Assembly (NCBI RefSeq): GCF_014850975.1 | Contig: NZ_JACXST010000002.1 | Span: forward strand, 1,364,001 to 1,428,000 | Reading direction: 5' to 3' | Source: Methylomonas fluvii | GTDB taxonomy: Bacteria > Pseudomonadota > Gammaproteobacteria > Methylococcales > Methylomonadaceae | DNA length: 64,000 bases | In this document: piece by piece, positions 28,653-37,324 of the stretch | Layout: every line of letters starts with the position of its first letter | How positions within the stretch are numbered: position 1 is the stretch's first letter | The notes under the pieces: generated by a model | What the model saw: the letters and a program-made list of their open reading frames with translations, nothing else | Database searches by the model: none | Told to the model about the DNA's origin: nothing | Program-made: the position numbers and the translations under genes

Positions 28653-29474
28653 CTATACCTCTGCCATGCGGGCTGTGTTGAGCAGGTCTTGCAAACGCCG
28701 AGTGATGACACCGACATTAAAAACCTGCGCTTCCAGCCGTTTAATCGGCCAGATACCGATTACCGAGTTGCTGACAAATAACTCGTCAGCGTGCAAAACG
28801 GCAGTTTGATCGATTGCTTGCTCAAACAACGGTAGCTTGATGCGCTGCGCGAACTCCATCACCAACTGCCGTACAATACCCGCAACTCCGCATTGCCCTA
28901 GCGGCGGCGTGTATAAACTGCCTGACTTGACGATGAATAGATTACTCATCGTGCCTTCTACGACTCTGTCTTGAGTATCCAACATCAAACCCTCTTGAAT
29001 CGAATCATCTTGCCATTCCGCTCTGGCTAAAATCTGCTCGAGTCGATTCATGTGTTTGATACCGGCCAAGCTCGGATTCAAAGACAAACGCTGTTCGCAA
29101 AAACGCGCGGCGATGCCGTCTGTTTGGAACTGAAGGGGATAATCGGGGTAAGGATGCAGGCTGAACAGCCTGGTAGGGACAATTTGCTCGGGTTGCCGAT
29201 AGCCGCGACCGCCGCTGCCACGCGTGACCATCAACTTCAGCACGGCCCGCTCGCTGGATTCGCATAATTGCCGGGCTTCCCTGTCGAGCAAGGCAGTATC
29301 CGGCATCGGGATGCGCAGCCGGCGACAACCCTCTGCTAAGCGTATTAGGTGGCGATCAAAAAACAGCGGTTTGCCCTGCAATACTTCGACAGTCTCGAAC
29401 AGACCGTCGCCATATTGAAAACCTCGATCAGAAACATCGACACAGTGCCTGTGCTCGCCGTTTAATAAAAACAT
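28653..29474 (-). CDS. pabC: 4-amino-4-deoxychorismate lyase
   Basis: PabC is a PLP fold-IV enzyme that releases p-aminobenzoate for folate. The 273 residues include RGFQYGDGLFETVEV, LKLMVTRGSGGRGYR with the PLP-region, KHMNRLEQILARAEW with the catalytic Lys, and EGTMSNLFIV. Position between fabF and mltG supports PabC over other fold-IV aminotransferases. Confidence 0.92.
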   Translation of the reverse strand: MFLLNGEHRHCVDVSDRGFQYGDGLFETVEVLQGKPLFFDRHLIRLAEGCRRLRIPMPDTALLDREARQLCESSERAVLKLMVTRGSGGRGYRQPEQIVPTRLFSLHPYPDYPLQFQTDGIAARFCEQRLSLNPSLAGIKHMNRLEQILARAEWQDDSIQEGLMLDTQDRVVEGTMSNLFIVKSGSLYTPPLGQCGVAGIVRQLVMEFAQRIKLPLFEQAIDQTAVLHADELFVSNSVIGIWPIKRLEAQVFNVGVITRRLQDLLNTARMAEV

Positions 29475-29504
29475 AGCCAGACGACACTGCGGAAGCGGAA
29501 GCGC

Positions 29505-30749
29505 TTATTGGTAACGTTTGAAAACCAGAGAGCCATTGGTGCCGCCAAAGCCAAACGAGTTGGATATTGCGACATCGATGTTCATGTTTCTGGCGATATT
29601 CGGGACGTAATCCAGATCGCATTCGGGATCGGGGTTTTCCAGATTGATGGTCGGCGGTGCTATTTGATGTTGGATAGCCAAGGCGGTCAATACCGCTTCG
29701 ATACCGCCCGCAGCGCCCAGCAAATGGCCGATCATGGATTTGGTGGAGCTGACGGCCACTTTATAAGCACAATCGCCCAACGCCAATTTCATCGCATGCG
29801 TTTCGCCAATATCGCCCGCTGGCGTCGAAGTACCGTGGGCGTTGATATAGTGCACGTCTTCAGGATTAACTTTGGCGTCACGCATCGCATTGCGCATGCA
29901 GCGCGCCGCGCCTTCGCCACCTTCCGACGGCGAGGTGATGTGGTAAGCGTCACCGCTCATCCCATAACCGACGAGTTCCGCGTAAATTTTTGCCCCACGC
30001 GCCTTGGCGTGCTCCAATTCTTCCAGGACCACTACGCCGGCGCCATCGCTGAGGACGAAACCGTCACGGTCGCGATCCCAGGGCCGGCTAGCGGTGGTAG
30101 GGCTGTCATTACGACGGGACAAGGCTTTTGCCGAAGCAAATCCACCCATCGCGGTCGGCGAGGTGGTGCAACGCTCTGCGCCACCAGCCACCATCACATC
30201 GGCGTCGCCGTATTTGATCAGCCTTGCCGCGTCGCCGATATTATGCGTACCCGTGGAACAGGCGGTGACGATGGCAAAGTTGGGGCCTTTCAAACCGTAT
30301 TTGATCGACAGATTACCGGAAATCATATTGATGATATTGCCCGGCACAAAAAACGGCGAGATCCGCCGTGGCCCGCCCGCCACGTAGGTGGCATAGCATT
30401 CTTCAATGCCGGTGATACCACCGATGCCGGCGCCGATGGCTACGCCGATCCGTTCGGCATTTTCTTCGGTGACTTCAAAACCGGAATCCTCAATCGCCTG
30501 GCAACCCGCCGCGATGCCGTAGTGCACGAAACCGTCCATGCGTTTAGCATCTTTCTCGGCTATATAGTCGCCGATATTGAAATTTCTGATGACACCGCCG
30601 AACGTCGTTGCAAAAGGGGATATGTCAAATGAATCGATCGGACTAATGCCGCTCTTCCCGTTGACAATGCCATCCCAGGTATCGGCAACATTATTGGCTA
30701 ACGGCGTAATGGCGCCTAAGCCCGTTATAACAACTCGACGTGTGCTCAC
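29505..30749 (-). CDS. fabF: 3-oxoacyl-[ACP] synthase II
   Basis: FabF elongates acyl-ACP chains with malonyl-ACP. The 414-residue thiolase-fold enzyme shows the active-site Cys in [14 protein letters not shown], the two His positions in [11 protein letters not shown] and [12 protein letters not shown], and the C-terminal [12 protein letters not shown]. It lies 90 bp after acpP; a small hairpin (TAGTGG...CCACTA, 30802-30824) sits in that gap. Confidence 0.96.
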   Translation of the reverse strand: MSTRRVVITGLGAITPLANNVADTWDGIVNGKSGISPIDSFDISPFATTFGGVIRNFNIGDYIAEKDAKRMDGFVHYGIAAGCQAIEDSGFEVTEENAERIGVAIGAGIGGITGIEECYATYVAGGPRRISPFFVPGNIINMISGNLSIKYGLKGPNFAIVTACSTGTHNIGDAARLIKYGDADVMVAGGAERCTTSPTAMGGFASAKALSRRNDSPTTASRPWDRDRDGFVLSDGAGVVVLEELEHAKARGAKIYAELVGYGMSGDAYHITSPSEGGEGAARCMRNAMRDAKVNPEDVHYINAHGTSTPAGDIGETHAMKLALGDCAYKVAVSSTKSMIGHLLGAAGGIEAVLTALAIQHQIAPPTINLENPDPECDLDYVPNIARNMNIDVAISNSFGFGGTNGSLVFKRYQ

Positions 30750-30839
30750 AGTAAACTACCGGTAAAAAAAGAAGACAACCAGAGAAGGGAGATAAACCGG
30801 CTAGTGGATGGCAAGCACCCACTAACTTTTGGAAACAAC

Positions 30840-31073
30840 TTACTGCAGATTGGCGTTGATGTAATCGATAGCCAATTGGACTGTGGTGATTTTTTCAGCT
30901 TCTTCGTCTGGAATTTCGCATTCGAATTCTTCTTCCAGAGCCATGACGAGTTCAACTGTGTCTAAAGAATCAGCACCAAGATCGTCAACAAAAGACGCAT
31001 CGTTCGCGATTTCTTCTTTTACGCCTAATTGTTCTGCGACAATCTTTTTTACTCGTTCTTCGATATTACTCAT
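30840..31073 (-). CDS. acpP: acyl carrier protein
   Basis: The 77-residue ACP carries the phosphopantetheine serine in [19 protein letters not shown] chose the ATG at 31073, which has a good ribosome binding site (GAGGAAA); the frame extending to 31091 adds six residues with no family match. Confidence 0.97.
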   Translation of the reverse strand: MSNIEERVKKIVAEQLGVKEEIANDASFVDDLGADSLDTVELVMALEEEFECEIPDEEAEKITTVQLAIDYINANLQ

Positions 31074-31185
31074 ATTTTTTTCCTCGAACAATGCAAATGC
31101 CTGACTGCGAGCACTTACCTTATCTTTAGTGTTGTATTAATTGAATTTGCAATCTCGTCACTGGCCTTGCCTAACGACAACGCGG

Positions 31186-31215
31186 ATTATACTTTATGTT
31201 CCAAAAAATTCACAA
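31186..31215 (-). promoter_or_regulatory. probable acpP promoter
   Basis: On the minus strand a perfect -10 TATAAT (complement of 31186-31191) follows TTGTGA (complement of 31210-31215) with an 18-bp spacer, about 110 bp upstream of acpP. Confidence 0.5.
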
Positions 31216-31250
31216 CATTCGCCCGCGACTAGGCGATTCGCGGCCTGCGG

Positions 31251-32183
31251 CTATGTTTTCCCGCTCAAATTTTTAATAATTTCTTCCAACGGCACCAAAT
31301 TCAGTTTGATCCGGAACAAAACCGCCTTGTTCTCCAACACCCCAAAGCATTCGTAGGTGCGCAACATGATGCTGGTGTGATTCAAGGTCTTGTCCGGCGA
31401 CTCCGGCAATTGCTTGACCAGAATATGTAGCTTGTCGTTGTTTTTCAGCTTTGCCAGATGCACGCGATCAACCGATATATCGTGCGAGGTGTACACCATC
31501 GGATTGCGCTTGAAATCGTGATTTTCCAACTGCGCTTTCTCCAGCAAGGCGCCGGACGTCAAACTACAGGGAAACACTTCTGGATACTGCGCCACTTGCA
31601 ATAACTCGTCGAAATAATCGGACTGTTCCGCAAACGAACCAGACAGAAAATTCTTGACGTTGCCGTTATTCATCCACTTGCGTTTCAGAAAAAACTCGGT
31701 GCCGGGCACCACGGTTTTATCGGGTAGCGCATTCAAATCCGGTAGACCGTCTAAATCGGTATCCGCTAAAAACAAAGGCTGTTTCGTTTCTTTTTTATAC
31801 CCGAGCAAGATGGTTTTACCTTGCGATTTGATGGCGATGCGGTTAGTCAGAGTCAGCTCGGGTATTGTTGCGATCAGGGTTTTTTTAATATCCAGCGTCA
31901 TCGGCTGCCGCGGCCGCAAGGCATTGACGAAGATGATCTGATAATTGCTGAACCGTAGCTGATTGTCGGCAATAATCTGGTCTTCGTGATGCGCCTCCCT
32001 ATACAAGCGCATTTGGTATTCGATCAGCGTGTTCAACTGAAAACCCAACACAATCGGACCTTTGAACGGATTGTGGGTAACCTGTAGCCATTTATGCTTG
32101 TCGTGAAACAGGTTGAAATCGTCGGACGCGTTGCGGGCGACTTCGATATGAATTTGTTCGAAAGTAAACGACTGATCTTTCAT
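31251..32183 (-). CDS. uncharacterised protein, probably hotdog fold (MaoC-like)
   Basis: The 310-residue soluble protein has an N-terminal stretch (ASDDFNLFHDKHKW, then THNPFKGPIVLGFQL) that resembles the active-site helix of MaoC-like (R)-hydratases and thioesterases, usually written D..N..H...G..VHG. The second half may be another hotdog unit, but I see no further motif. It lies upstream of acpP-fabF on the same strand, which fits a link to acyl thioester chemistry. No signal peptide. Function unknown. Confidence 0.55.
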   Translation of the reverse strand: MKDQSFTFEQIHIEVARNASDDFNLFHDKHKWLQVTHNPFKGPIVLGFQLNTLIEYQMRLYREAHHEDQIIADNQLRFSNYQIIFVNALRPRQPMTLDIKKTLIATIPELTLTNRIAIKSQGKTILLGYKKETKQPLFLADTDLDGLPDLNALPDKTVVPGTEFFLKRKWMNNGNVKNFLSGSFAEQSDYFDELLQVAQYPEVFPCSLTSGALLEKAQLENHDFKRNPMVYTSHDISVDRVHLAKLKNNDKLHILVKQLPESPDKTLNHTSIMLRTYECFGVLENKAVLFRIKLNLVPLEEIIKNLSGKT

Positions 32184-32351
32184 CGATGGCCAATAACTAT
32201 AGAGATTAGCCGGCTATTCTAGGCCGATTGCCACGAATCTGGAAATAACGCACCCAACCAGCCCATTCTGAGCCGACAACAATCCTCGGCGTGGACCGGA
32301 AATCAGGGTACTATCGACAACACCTCACTTTCTCGGGCAGCGAAAAGCCAC

Positions 32352-33038
32352 ATGCATATCGAACGACACAAAAACCACCGAATCGGCTGGCTCCGCGCCG
32401 CCGTATTGGGCGCGAATGACGGCATCGTTTCCACCGCCAGCCTGATTTTGGGCGTCGCGGCAGCGGGCGTGGATGGCAAACATATCTTGATCGCCGGTGT
32501 TGCCGGTTTGGTTGCCGGCGCGATGTCCATGGCTGCCGGCGAATATGTATCGGTGTGTTCGCAAGCCGACACCGAACACGCCGACCTGGAGCGCGAGCGT
32601 CGGGAACTCGCTGCGTACCCGGAACACGAGCATGCGGAAATGACCTCCATTTACGTCGAACGCGGCCTGGACGAAACGCTGGCCGCCGAAGTTGCCCGCC
32701 AGCTCATGGCCTACGACGCGTTAGGCGCGCACAGCCGCGACGAACTTGGCATCACAGACACCTCTGCCGCGCGCCCGGTGTTGGCGGCGTTTTCATCCGC
32801 AGCTAGTTTTTCGATCGGCGCCATATTGCCTTTATCGATTGTGTTTTGGGCACCGGCAGCGCTGTTGATTTGGGCCGTAGCGAGCGGCTCCTTGGCGCTG
32901 TTGGTATCGCTAGGCGTCCTATCCGCCCGTGCCGGCGGTGCCTCCATGCTAGTTGCAGGGGCTCGGGTGAGTTTTTTGGGTGCCCTAGCGATGGGATTAA
33001 CCACGGCAGTCGGAACGCTTTTTGGCGTCGCGGTTTAA
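32352..33038 (+). CDS. VIT1/CCC1-family metal transporter
   Basis: The 228-residue membrane protein has five likely helices, the first with LGANDGIVSTASLILGVAAA and GLVAGAMSMAAGEYVSV, the signature of the vacuolar iron transporter family. The hydrophilic middle (about residues 70-130) is rich in Glu and His (EHEHAEM), the likely metal-binding region. Bacterial members are thought to move Fe(II) or Mn(II); the ion is not shown here. No partner gene is adjacent. Confidence 0.88.
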   Translation: MHIERHKNHRIGWLRAAVLGANDGIVSTASLILGVAAAGVDGKHILIAGVAGLVAGAMSMAAGEYVSVCSQADTEHADLERERRELAAYPEHEHAEMTSIYVERGLDETLAAEVARQLMAYDALGAHSRDELGITDTSAARPVLAAFSSAASFSIGAILPLSIVFWAPAALLIWAVASGSLALLVSLGVLSARAGGASMLVAGARVSFLGALAMGLTTAVGTLFGVAV

Positions 33039-33194
33039 CCCCCATGACATGAACAAATCCGGTTCTGCAGCAGCACACAATCCATACACCAACCTCACGG
33101 TAATATCTCTCACCTTAGCGGTGTAAAAGTTAACTTACTAACGCTCCGGATAGCCACAATGATTGCCGCCAAACAATCAAATCGGGAGACCATC

Positions 33195-33521
33195 ATGAAA
33201 ACACGTTCCTACTTATTTATATTCACAGCGATTATTACCGGATTTATTACCAACGCATCGGCCCAGACTAGCATTCTGGCAAAAAGCCCGACCACCAGAA
33301 CGACGCCCTTTTCCGGGACCTACCTTGTTAAAAAAACCGATGGTGGCGATAACCCGCAACCTATCGTTACAACCTGTAGCGCCGGTCAAAATGAAAGTTG
33401 CGCCCAGTTTGCCAGCGACTGCTTGGCGGCCGACGGCTATTACGACGGAGATAAAACAGGCGGCACCTGCTGCGCCGGCGTGGATCATCCCAGCAACAAT
33501 CCCGGCAGCGCTTGCAATTGA
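33195..33521 (+). CDS. small secreted Cys-rich protein, unknown function
   Basis: The 108-residue precursor has a signal peptide (MKTRSYLFIFTAIITGFITNASA) with a good ribosome binding site (GGGAGA). The mature part ends in six cysteines within about 45 residues (TCSAGQNESCAQFASDC, GGTCCAG, SACN), which suggests disulphide bonds. I recognise no family. It is followed by the hairpin at 33565-33620. Confidence 0.6.
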   Translation: MKTRSYLFIFTAIITGFITNASAQTSILAKSPTTRTTPFSGTYLVKKTDGGDNPQPIVTTCSAGQNESCAQFASDCLAADGYYDGDKTGGTCCAGVDHPSNNPGSACN

Positions 33522-33564
33522 GTTTTAGCCATAACAAATTTCAGTTTATCGACCACGGATTAAT

Positions 33565-33620
33565 CCGCCAGCCCGTCTCTATCAACACCGCTAGGAAGTC
33601 AGCAGCGAGATGGGCTGGCG
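33565..33620. terminator. long hairpin between convergent genes
   Basis: CGCCAGCCCGTCTC (33565-33578) pairs with GAGATGGGCTGGCG (33607-33620), 14 pairs with one G-T wobble and a 28-base loop. It separates the Cys-rich gene from draG. No T-run follows. Confidence 0.4.
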
Positions 33621-33651
33621 CTCAACCCCGGATAGCAATCTATCGAAGAAG

Positions 33652-34551
33652 TCAGCCTTGCCGAATTTGACCTTCACCGAGCCCCACCCCCAGCAACGCC
33701 GAAGTCTGCTCCTGAATCTTTACATCGATACTTCGATCCAAGCTATCGAGCCAACGCTGCGGAATCTGTTCCAACCCGTATTTCGCCCCGGCCAACATCC
33801 CCGCCAAGGCTCCCGTCGTATCCGCATCCCCCCCCTGATTCACGATAGCGATCAGGTAAGACTCAAAACTGTCGGTGTTGAAAAAATAATGCAACACCGT
33901 CTGCACAGTATCGACAATATAGCCCGAGGCTTTGCCCGGATACGGGTTGTAGGCAAATTCGCTGTGCTGGTCAATCAATCGTTCGGCTTCCAGCCGACAG
34001 GCGTCAAGGCCTTGCCCGTGAATCAATAGATTGGTCATCCGTCCCAATGCTAACGTTGCGGCATCGGACAGCGAATTGTGGTGGGTGATATGACTCTGCT
34101 CCAGGCTCCAAGCTTCTAAATCGTCCGGTCGGTCCAAAGTTGCCAGCACCACCGGCAAATTACGCATGCAGGCACCATTGCCGGCATCGTCTTCACGCGG
34201 CAAACCCGCCAATAAACCTTCGTCACGATACCGCAGGATGCCGCGCCGGCAAGTATTGCCCACATCCGGCGGATCGCTTTCCAGCCAGGCCAGGAAATTG
34301 TCGGCCACGGCCCGTAAGTTCCAGCCTTGATGATCGATGATGGCTTGGCCCAAGGCCAGCGACATTTGCGTGTCGTCGGTGACTTGCCCTGGCTCCAAGC
34401 CCAGCCAGCCGCCACCTATCATTTCGGTATGCACGCCGTAACGGTTCTGAATTTGCTTCGGCGCCATGAATTCCACCGTCGCGCCCAATGCATCGCCGCA
34501 GGCAAAACCCAAGTAAGTCCCCAAGGCCCTATTCATTAACTGCTCGTTCAT
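33652..34551 (-). CDS. draG: ADP-ribosyl-dinitrogenase reductase hydrolase
   Basis: DraG removes ADP-ribose from the nitrogenase Fe protein and so reactivates it. The 299-residue ADP-ribosylglycohydrolase has the Mn-binding motifs TDDTQMSLALG near the N-terminus and GGDADTTGALAGMLAGA near the C-terminus, with GFACGDALGA at the start. It overlaps draT by 4 bp (ATGA). Confidence 0.93.
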   Translation of the reverse strand: MNEQLMNRALGTYLGFACGDALGATVEFMAPKQIQNRYGVHTEMIGGGWLGLEPGQVTDDTQMSLALGQAIIDHQGWNLRAVADNFLAWLESDPPDVGNTCRRGILRYRDEGLLAGLPREDDAGNGACMRNLPVVLATLDRPDDLEAWSLEQSHITHHNSLSDAATLALGRMTNLLIHGQGLDACRLEAERLIDQHSEFAYNPYPGKASGYIVDTVQTVLHYFFNTDSFESYLIAIVNQGGDADTTGALAGMLAGAKYGLEQIPQRWLDSLDRSIDVKIQEQTSALLGVGLGEGQIRQG

Positions 34552-35354
34552 CGCTGCACCTTTACTCGATAATCGCCGCCGATCACTAAGTATTCGCCTT
34601 CCCCACGCAAAGCATGATGCGGCAGTAAGTCGCTAAAAAACACCAGTTTCACCATCGGCACCTCAACTTTTAATATATACCCGCCAAATTCGCTGGCGAT
34701 ACTAGGGCGGTCGGTAAAAGACACGATGCTATTGAAGCGGACGATTTTGTGCTGTTTGTCTTGCTCGGTAACGCTCCAATCGTCCAACGCATTGACCCCG
34801 CGATAAAGGGTTTTATGGGTCGCGGCCGGCACCTGAAAACGCTCAATCACCCATTGGCAAAATTCATACAGCAAATCCAGTTGCATATAGATGCAATTGT
34901 TGTGATAGCGGCTGTTCATCTTTTCTTCGATGTAAGTTAGCCAGTCCTTGCTCATGAAACTGCTGATTTGTTGTTTATGGTAATTGGGGAACAGGCCAAA
35001 GCGGCTTTCCACCCACCCCTTCAGTACTGCACCTTGAGCGTTATTGGAATCCAGCCCCCAATCCTGAATCAGGCGTAGATAACTGTTGCGGTAACGCCGC
35101 CGGCCCTCGGCATCGTCGCGCAAACGCTGCTCGGTTTCGAAGCCGAATACCACGCACATGTAGTCTTGAAATATCCGCCCGCAATCCGCCAATGTGGATT
35201 GTCCGGCCAACTGTTCAAACAGTCCGGGCGCTGACTCACGGGTGCCGGCGATATGCAGGGGTTTGGGGTATTCATTAAATAGGTGACTGGCCAAACACGC
35301 CGTCGCCATGCCGATCAAATTGGTACTGTGGCCGTGCTGGGAAATATCGGACAT
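34548..35354 (-). CDS. draT: NAD(+)-dinitrogenase reductase ADP-ribosyltransferase
   Basis: DraT inactivates the nitrogenase Fe protein by ADP-ribosylating an Arg when ammonium appears or energy is low. The 268-residue protein shows the family features YRGVNALDDW, FNSIVSFTDRPSIASEFG and the C-terminal ExE-like GEGEYLVIGG. Together with draG it implies that the organism fixes nitrogen; no nif gene lies in the window. Confidence 0.93.
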   Translation of the reverse strand: MSDISQHGHSTNLIGMATACLASHLFNEYPKPLHIAGTRESAPGLFEQLAGQSTLADCGRIFQDYMCVVFGFETEQRLRDDAEGRRRYRNSYLRLIQDWGLDSNNAQGAVLKGWVESRFGLFPNYHKQQISSFMSKDWLTYIEEKMNSRYHNNCIYMQLDLLYEFCQWVIERFQVPAATHKTLYRGVNALDDWSVTEQDKQHKIVRFNSIVSFTDRPSIASEFGGYILKVEVPMVKLVFFSDLLPHHALRGEGEYLVIGGDYRVKVQR

Positions 35355-35551
35355 GGGTTAACCGGGAAGAATGTCGGGCGGTGATAAGCCCTAATTCTCA
35401 CATCGAATAGGGAATTTAGCCATATTGAAAAGACCTGGCCAGATTAATTTTTCGGAATTCACAGCAGCATAAAAATTCGCACCATTCCACGCAACCGGGT
35501 AGCTAGCTGGAAATAGCAAGAACCAAGCAAGAACCTAGCCGTTTTTTGTGA

Positions 35552-35580
35552 TTGACATCACACAAAGACAGAGAATACAG
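35552..35580 (+). promoter_or_regulatory. possible aqpZ promoter
   Basis: TTGACA at 35552-35557 is followed after 17 bp by AATACA (35575-35580), a weak -10. It lies about 80 bp upstream of the aqpZ start. Confidence 0.4.
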
Positions 35581-35661
35581 TGCGCTAGCCGATTGATTAT
35601 TAAACAAAAACAATAGGTGATCAATGACGGGCAAAACAATAACAAAACACAGGAGAGTCAT

Positions 35662-36351
35662 ATGAAAAAGTATGTAGCCGAGTCCTTCGGGACATTTTGG
35701 TTGGTTCTTGGTGGCTGCGGAAGCGCGGTATTAGCAGCCGCATTTCCGAATGTGGGCATCGGCTTGCTCGGCGTTTCGCTGGCGTTCGGTTTGACGGTAC
35801 TGACCATGGCCTATGCCATCGGCCATATTTCCGGCTGCCATCTCAATCCGGCGGTGTCGGTTGGCTTGTGGATGGGCGGCCGGTTTCCAGCCAATCAATT
35901 GCTGCCTTACATTGTCGCCCAAGTCATCGGCGCGATTGCGGCCGGCGGTGTACTGTATTTAATCGCCAGCGGCAAGGCAGGTTTTGATGTGGCTGCGGGA
36001 TTTGCCTCCAACGGTTACGGCGAACATTCGCCGGGCGGTTACTCCCTGCTATCCGCTCTGGTTACCGAAGTGGTGATGACGATGATGTTTTTACTGATCA
36101 TCCTCGGCGCCACCGATGCCCGCGCCCCGGCCGGCCTGGCACCTATCGCGATTGGCTTGGGACTAACCTTAATTCACTTGATCAGCATTCCGGTCACCAA
36201 CACCTCGGTCAATCCCGCACGTAGCCTGGGCGTGGCGGTGTATGTCGGCGATTGGGCCTTGGCGCAACTTTGGCTGTTCTGGCTGGCACCGATTATCGGC
36301 GGGGTGTTGGGCGCTTTGGTCTATCGTTTTATCGGTAGCCCCGACGAGTAA
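35662..36351 (+). CDS. aqpZ: aquaporin Z
   Basis: AqpZ is an inner-membrane water channel. The 229-residue protein carries both NPA boxes ([14 protein letters not shown] and [13 protein letters not shown]) and six hydrophobic helices; the start [23 protein letters not shown] is close to E. coli AqpZ. I chose the ATG at 35662 with AGGAGA upstream; the longer frame from 35617 adds 15 polar residues. Confidence 0.94.
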   Translation: MKKYVAESFGTFWLVLGGCGSAVLAAAFPNVGIGLLGVSLAFGLTVLTMAYAIGHISGCHLNPAVSVGLWMGGRFPANQLLPYIVAQVIGAIAAGGVLYLIASGKAGFDVAAGFASNGYGEHSPGGYSLLSALVTEVVMTMMFLLIILGATDARAPAGLAPIAIGLGLTLIHLISIPVTNTSVNPARSLGVAVYVGDWALAQLWLFWLAPIIGGVLGALVYRFIGSPDE

Positions 36352-36391
36352 ACCCTGAGCTTAGTTCAGCGCAGCTCCGCAAGCCTTCGTC

Positions 36392-36411
36392 ATTCCCGCG
36401 AAAGCGGGAAT
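36392..36411. repeat. 20-bp palindromic REP-like repeat
   Basis: ATTCCCGC-GAAA-GCGGGAAT forms a perfect 8-bp stem with a GAAA loop, 40 bp after aqpZ. Such units are often scattered through genomes, and this one could also end the aqpZ transcript. Confidence 0.5.
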
Positions 36412-36528
36412 CCATTTTGACAACTGGGCTACCTGCTGCGCGTCATCGACAGCATTAGGGCCGGATTAATTCAGGCATCGTCGGCCGACCACCTATCTTG
36501 AAATCAAAATTTCGCCAGCGATTCTGAT

Positions 36529-37119
36529 ATGAATATAAAAACCTACCAGGGCCGATCAAATGTATCCAGCGCAATAGCCCTAAGTGCCCCTTACCTCATC
36601 GTTGCGGACGACGAAGACAACAAGCTAAGCGTGTTCGACCATCTGACGCAAAATCCAGCCGATCCCGAAGAGCTGAATATCGAAGCCACGTTCTTTTTTC
36701 CGAATGCGGGGAGTCGCTATTTTTGCCGAAAGATTTTTTCGAGCTTCCCAGCAGGAAAAAATCGGCAAAAATCACGCGACCGCTTATGCCTTCGGCACCC
36801 CGATTCGTCCGCGTCACCACGTTTCGACCCAACAAGGGGATCGAAACATTGGCTCTCGCATGACTTGACGCCGTAGCGCCTTGCAGGTTTTCGCAGCGAA
36901 GCGGAGAAAACCTGCAAGGCGCTACGGCTATCGGGGACTAAAAATCTTCACTTCGCTGACGCTCCGTTTCCAAGATTTTCAGCGAATAAAAACCAGGTCG
37001 TACTGCTAAGCGACGATGGCAAGGACAAGAAAAGCTTTCAATGCGTTTCCGTGGCGCGTAAAGGGAAATACCCGATTTTTAGATTCGAATTAATTAAGGT
37101 AAAAAACGCCCCGCTTTGA
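36529..37119 (+). pseudogene. decayed gene, DUF3616-like ends with inserted palindromes
   Basis: The first about 40 residues (SNVSSAIALSAPYLIVADD, then ENKLSVFD with D before it) and the last about 45 residues (NQVVLLSDDGKDKKSF ... ELIKV) look like the two ends of a DUF3616-type beta-propeller protein. The middle does not. Both ends are in the same frame, with a single in-frame TAG (36874-36876) between them. The interior is made of hairpins (36719-36979). Most of the usual roughly 350-residue protein is missing, so I treat it as a pseudogene. The family call is tentative. Confidence 0.5.
36719..36979. repeat. cluster of four successive hairpins
   Basis: Hairpin 1: 36719-36740 with 36755-36772 (18 pairs, 4-base bulge). 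Hairpin 2: 36821-36830 with 36837-36847 (GTTTCGA...TCGAAAC core). Hairpin 3: 36871-36892 with 36906-36927, a perfect 22-bp stem with a 13-base loop. Hairpin 4: 36941-36948 with 36972-36979 (AAAATCTT...AAGATTTT). The arms differ from one another, but the loops of hairpins 3 and 4 share a CTTCGCTG/GCTCCG-like core in opposite sense. Confidence 0.75.
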
Positions 37120-37262
37120 ATATTTCTGCTTCCACCCGGAAGAGATTCAATAACAAATCGTATTTGAGTAGGCGACTTGAACCCGCCTTGTATATCACCC
37201 TGGATTAGGGCGACACACAGAAACCGCATCATTACTACATATACTGCACAAAATAACACTTA

Positions 37263-37268
37263 TATAAT
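37263..37268 (+). promoter_or_regulatory. possible -10 box for the interrupted gene
   Basis: A perfect TATAAT lies 15 bp before the ATG at 37283. No convincing -35 is seen. A ribosome binding site (GGAAAAG) lies between. Confidence 0.35.
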
Positions 37269-37324
37269 ATTGGAAAAGTAAAATGGAAAACTTTGTTATA
37301 TTGATTGGCGGCCCAGGTTTATTT

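Noticed and set aside
36655-36876. C-terminal part of the open frame 36529-36876 as real protein
   Set aside because: It is the translation of hairpin DNA, with no similarity to the first 40 residues' family and an unusual composition.
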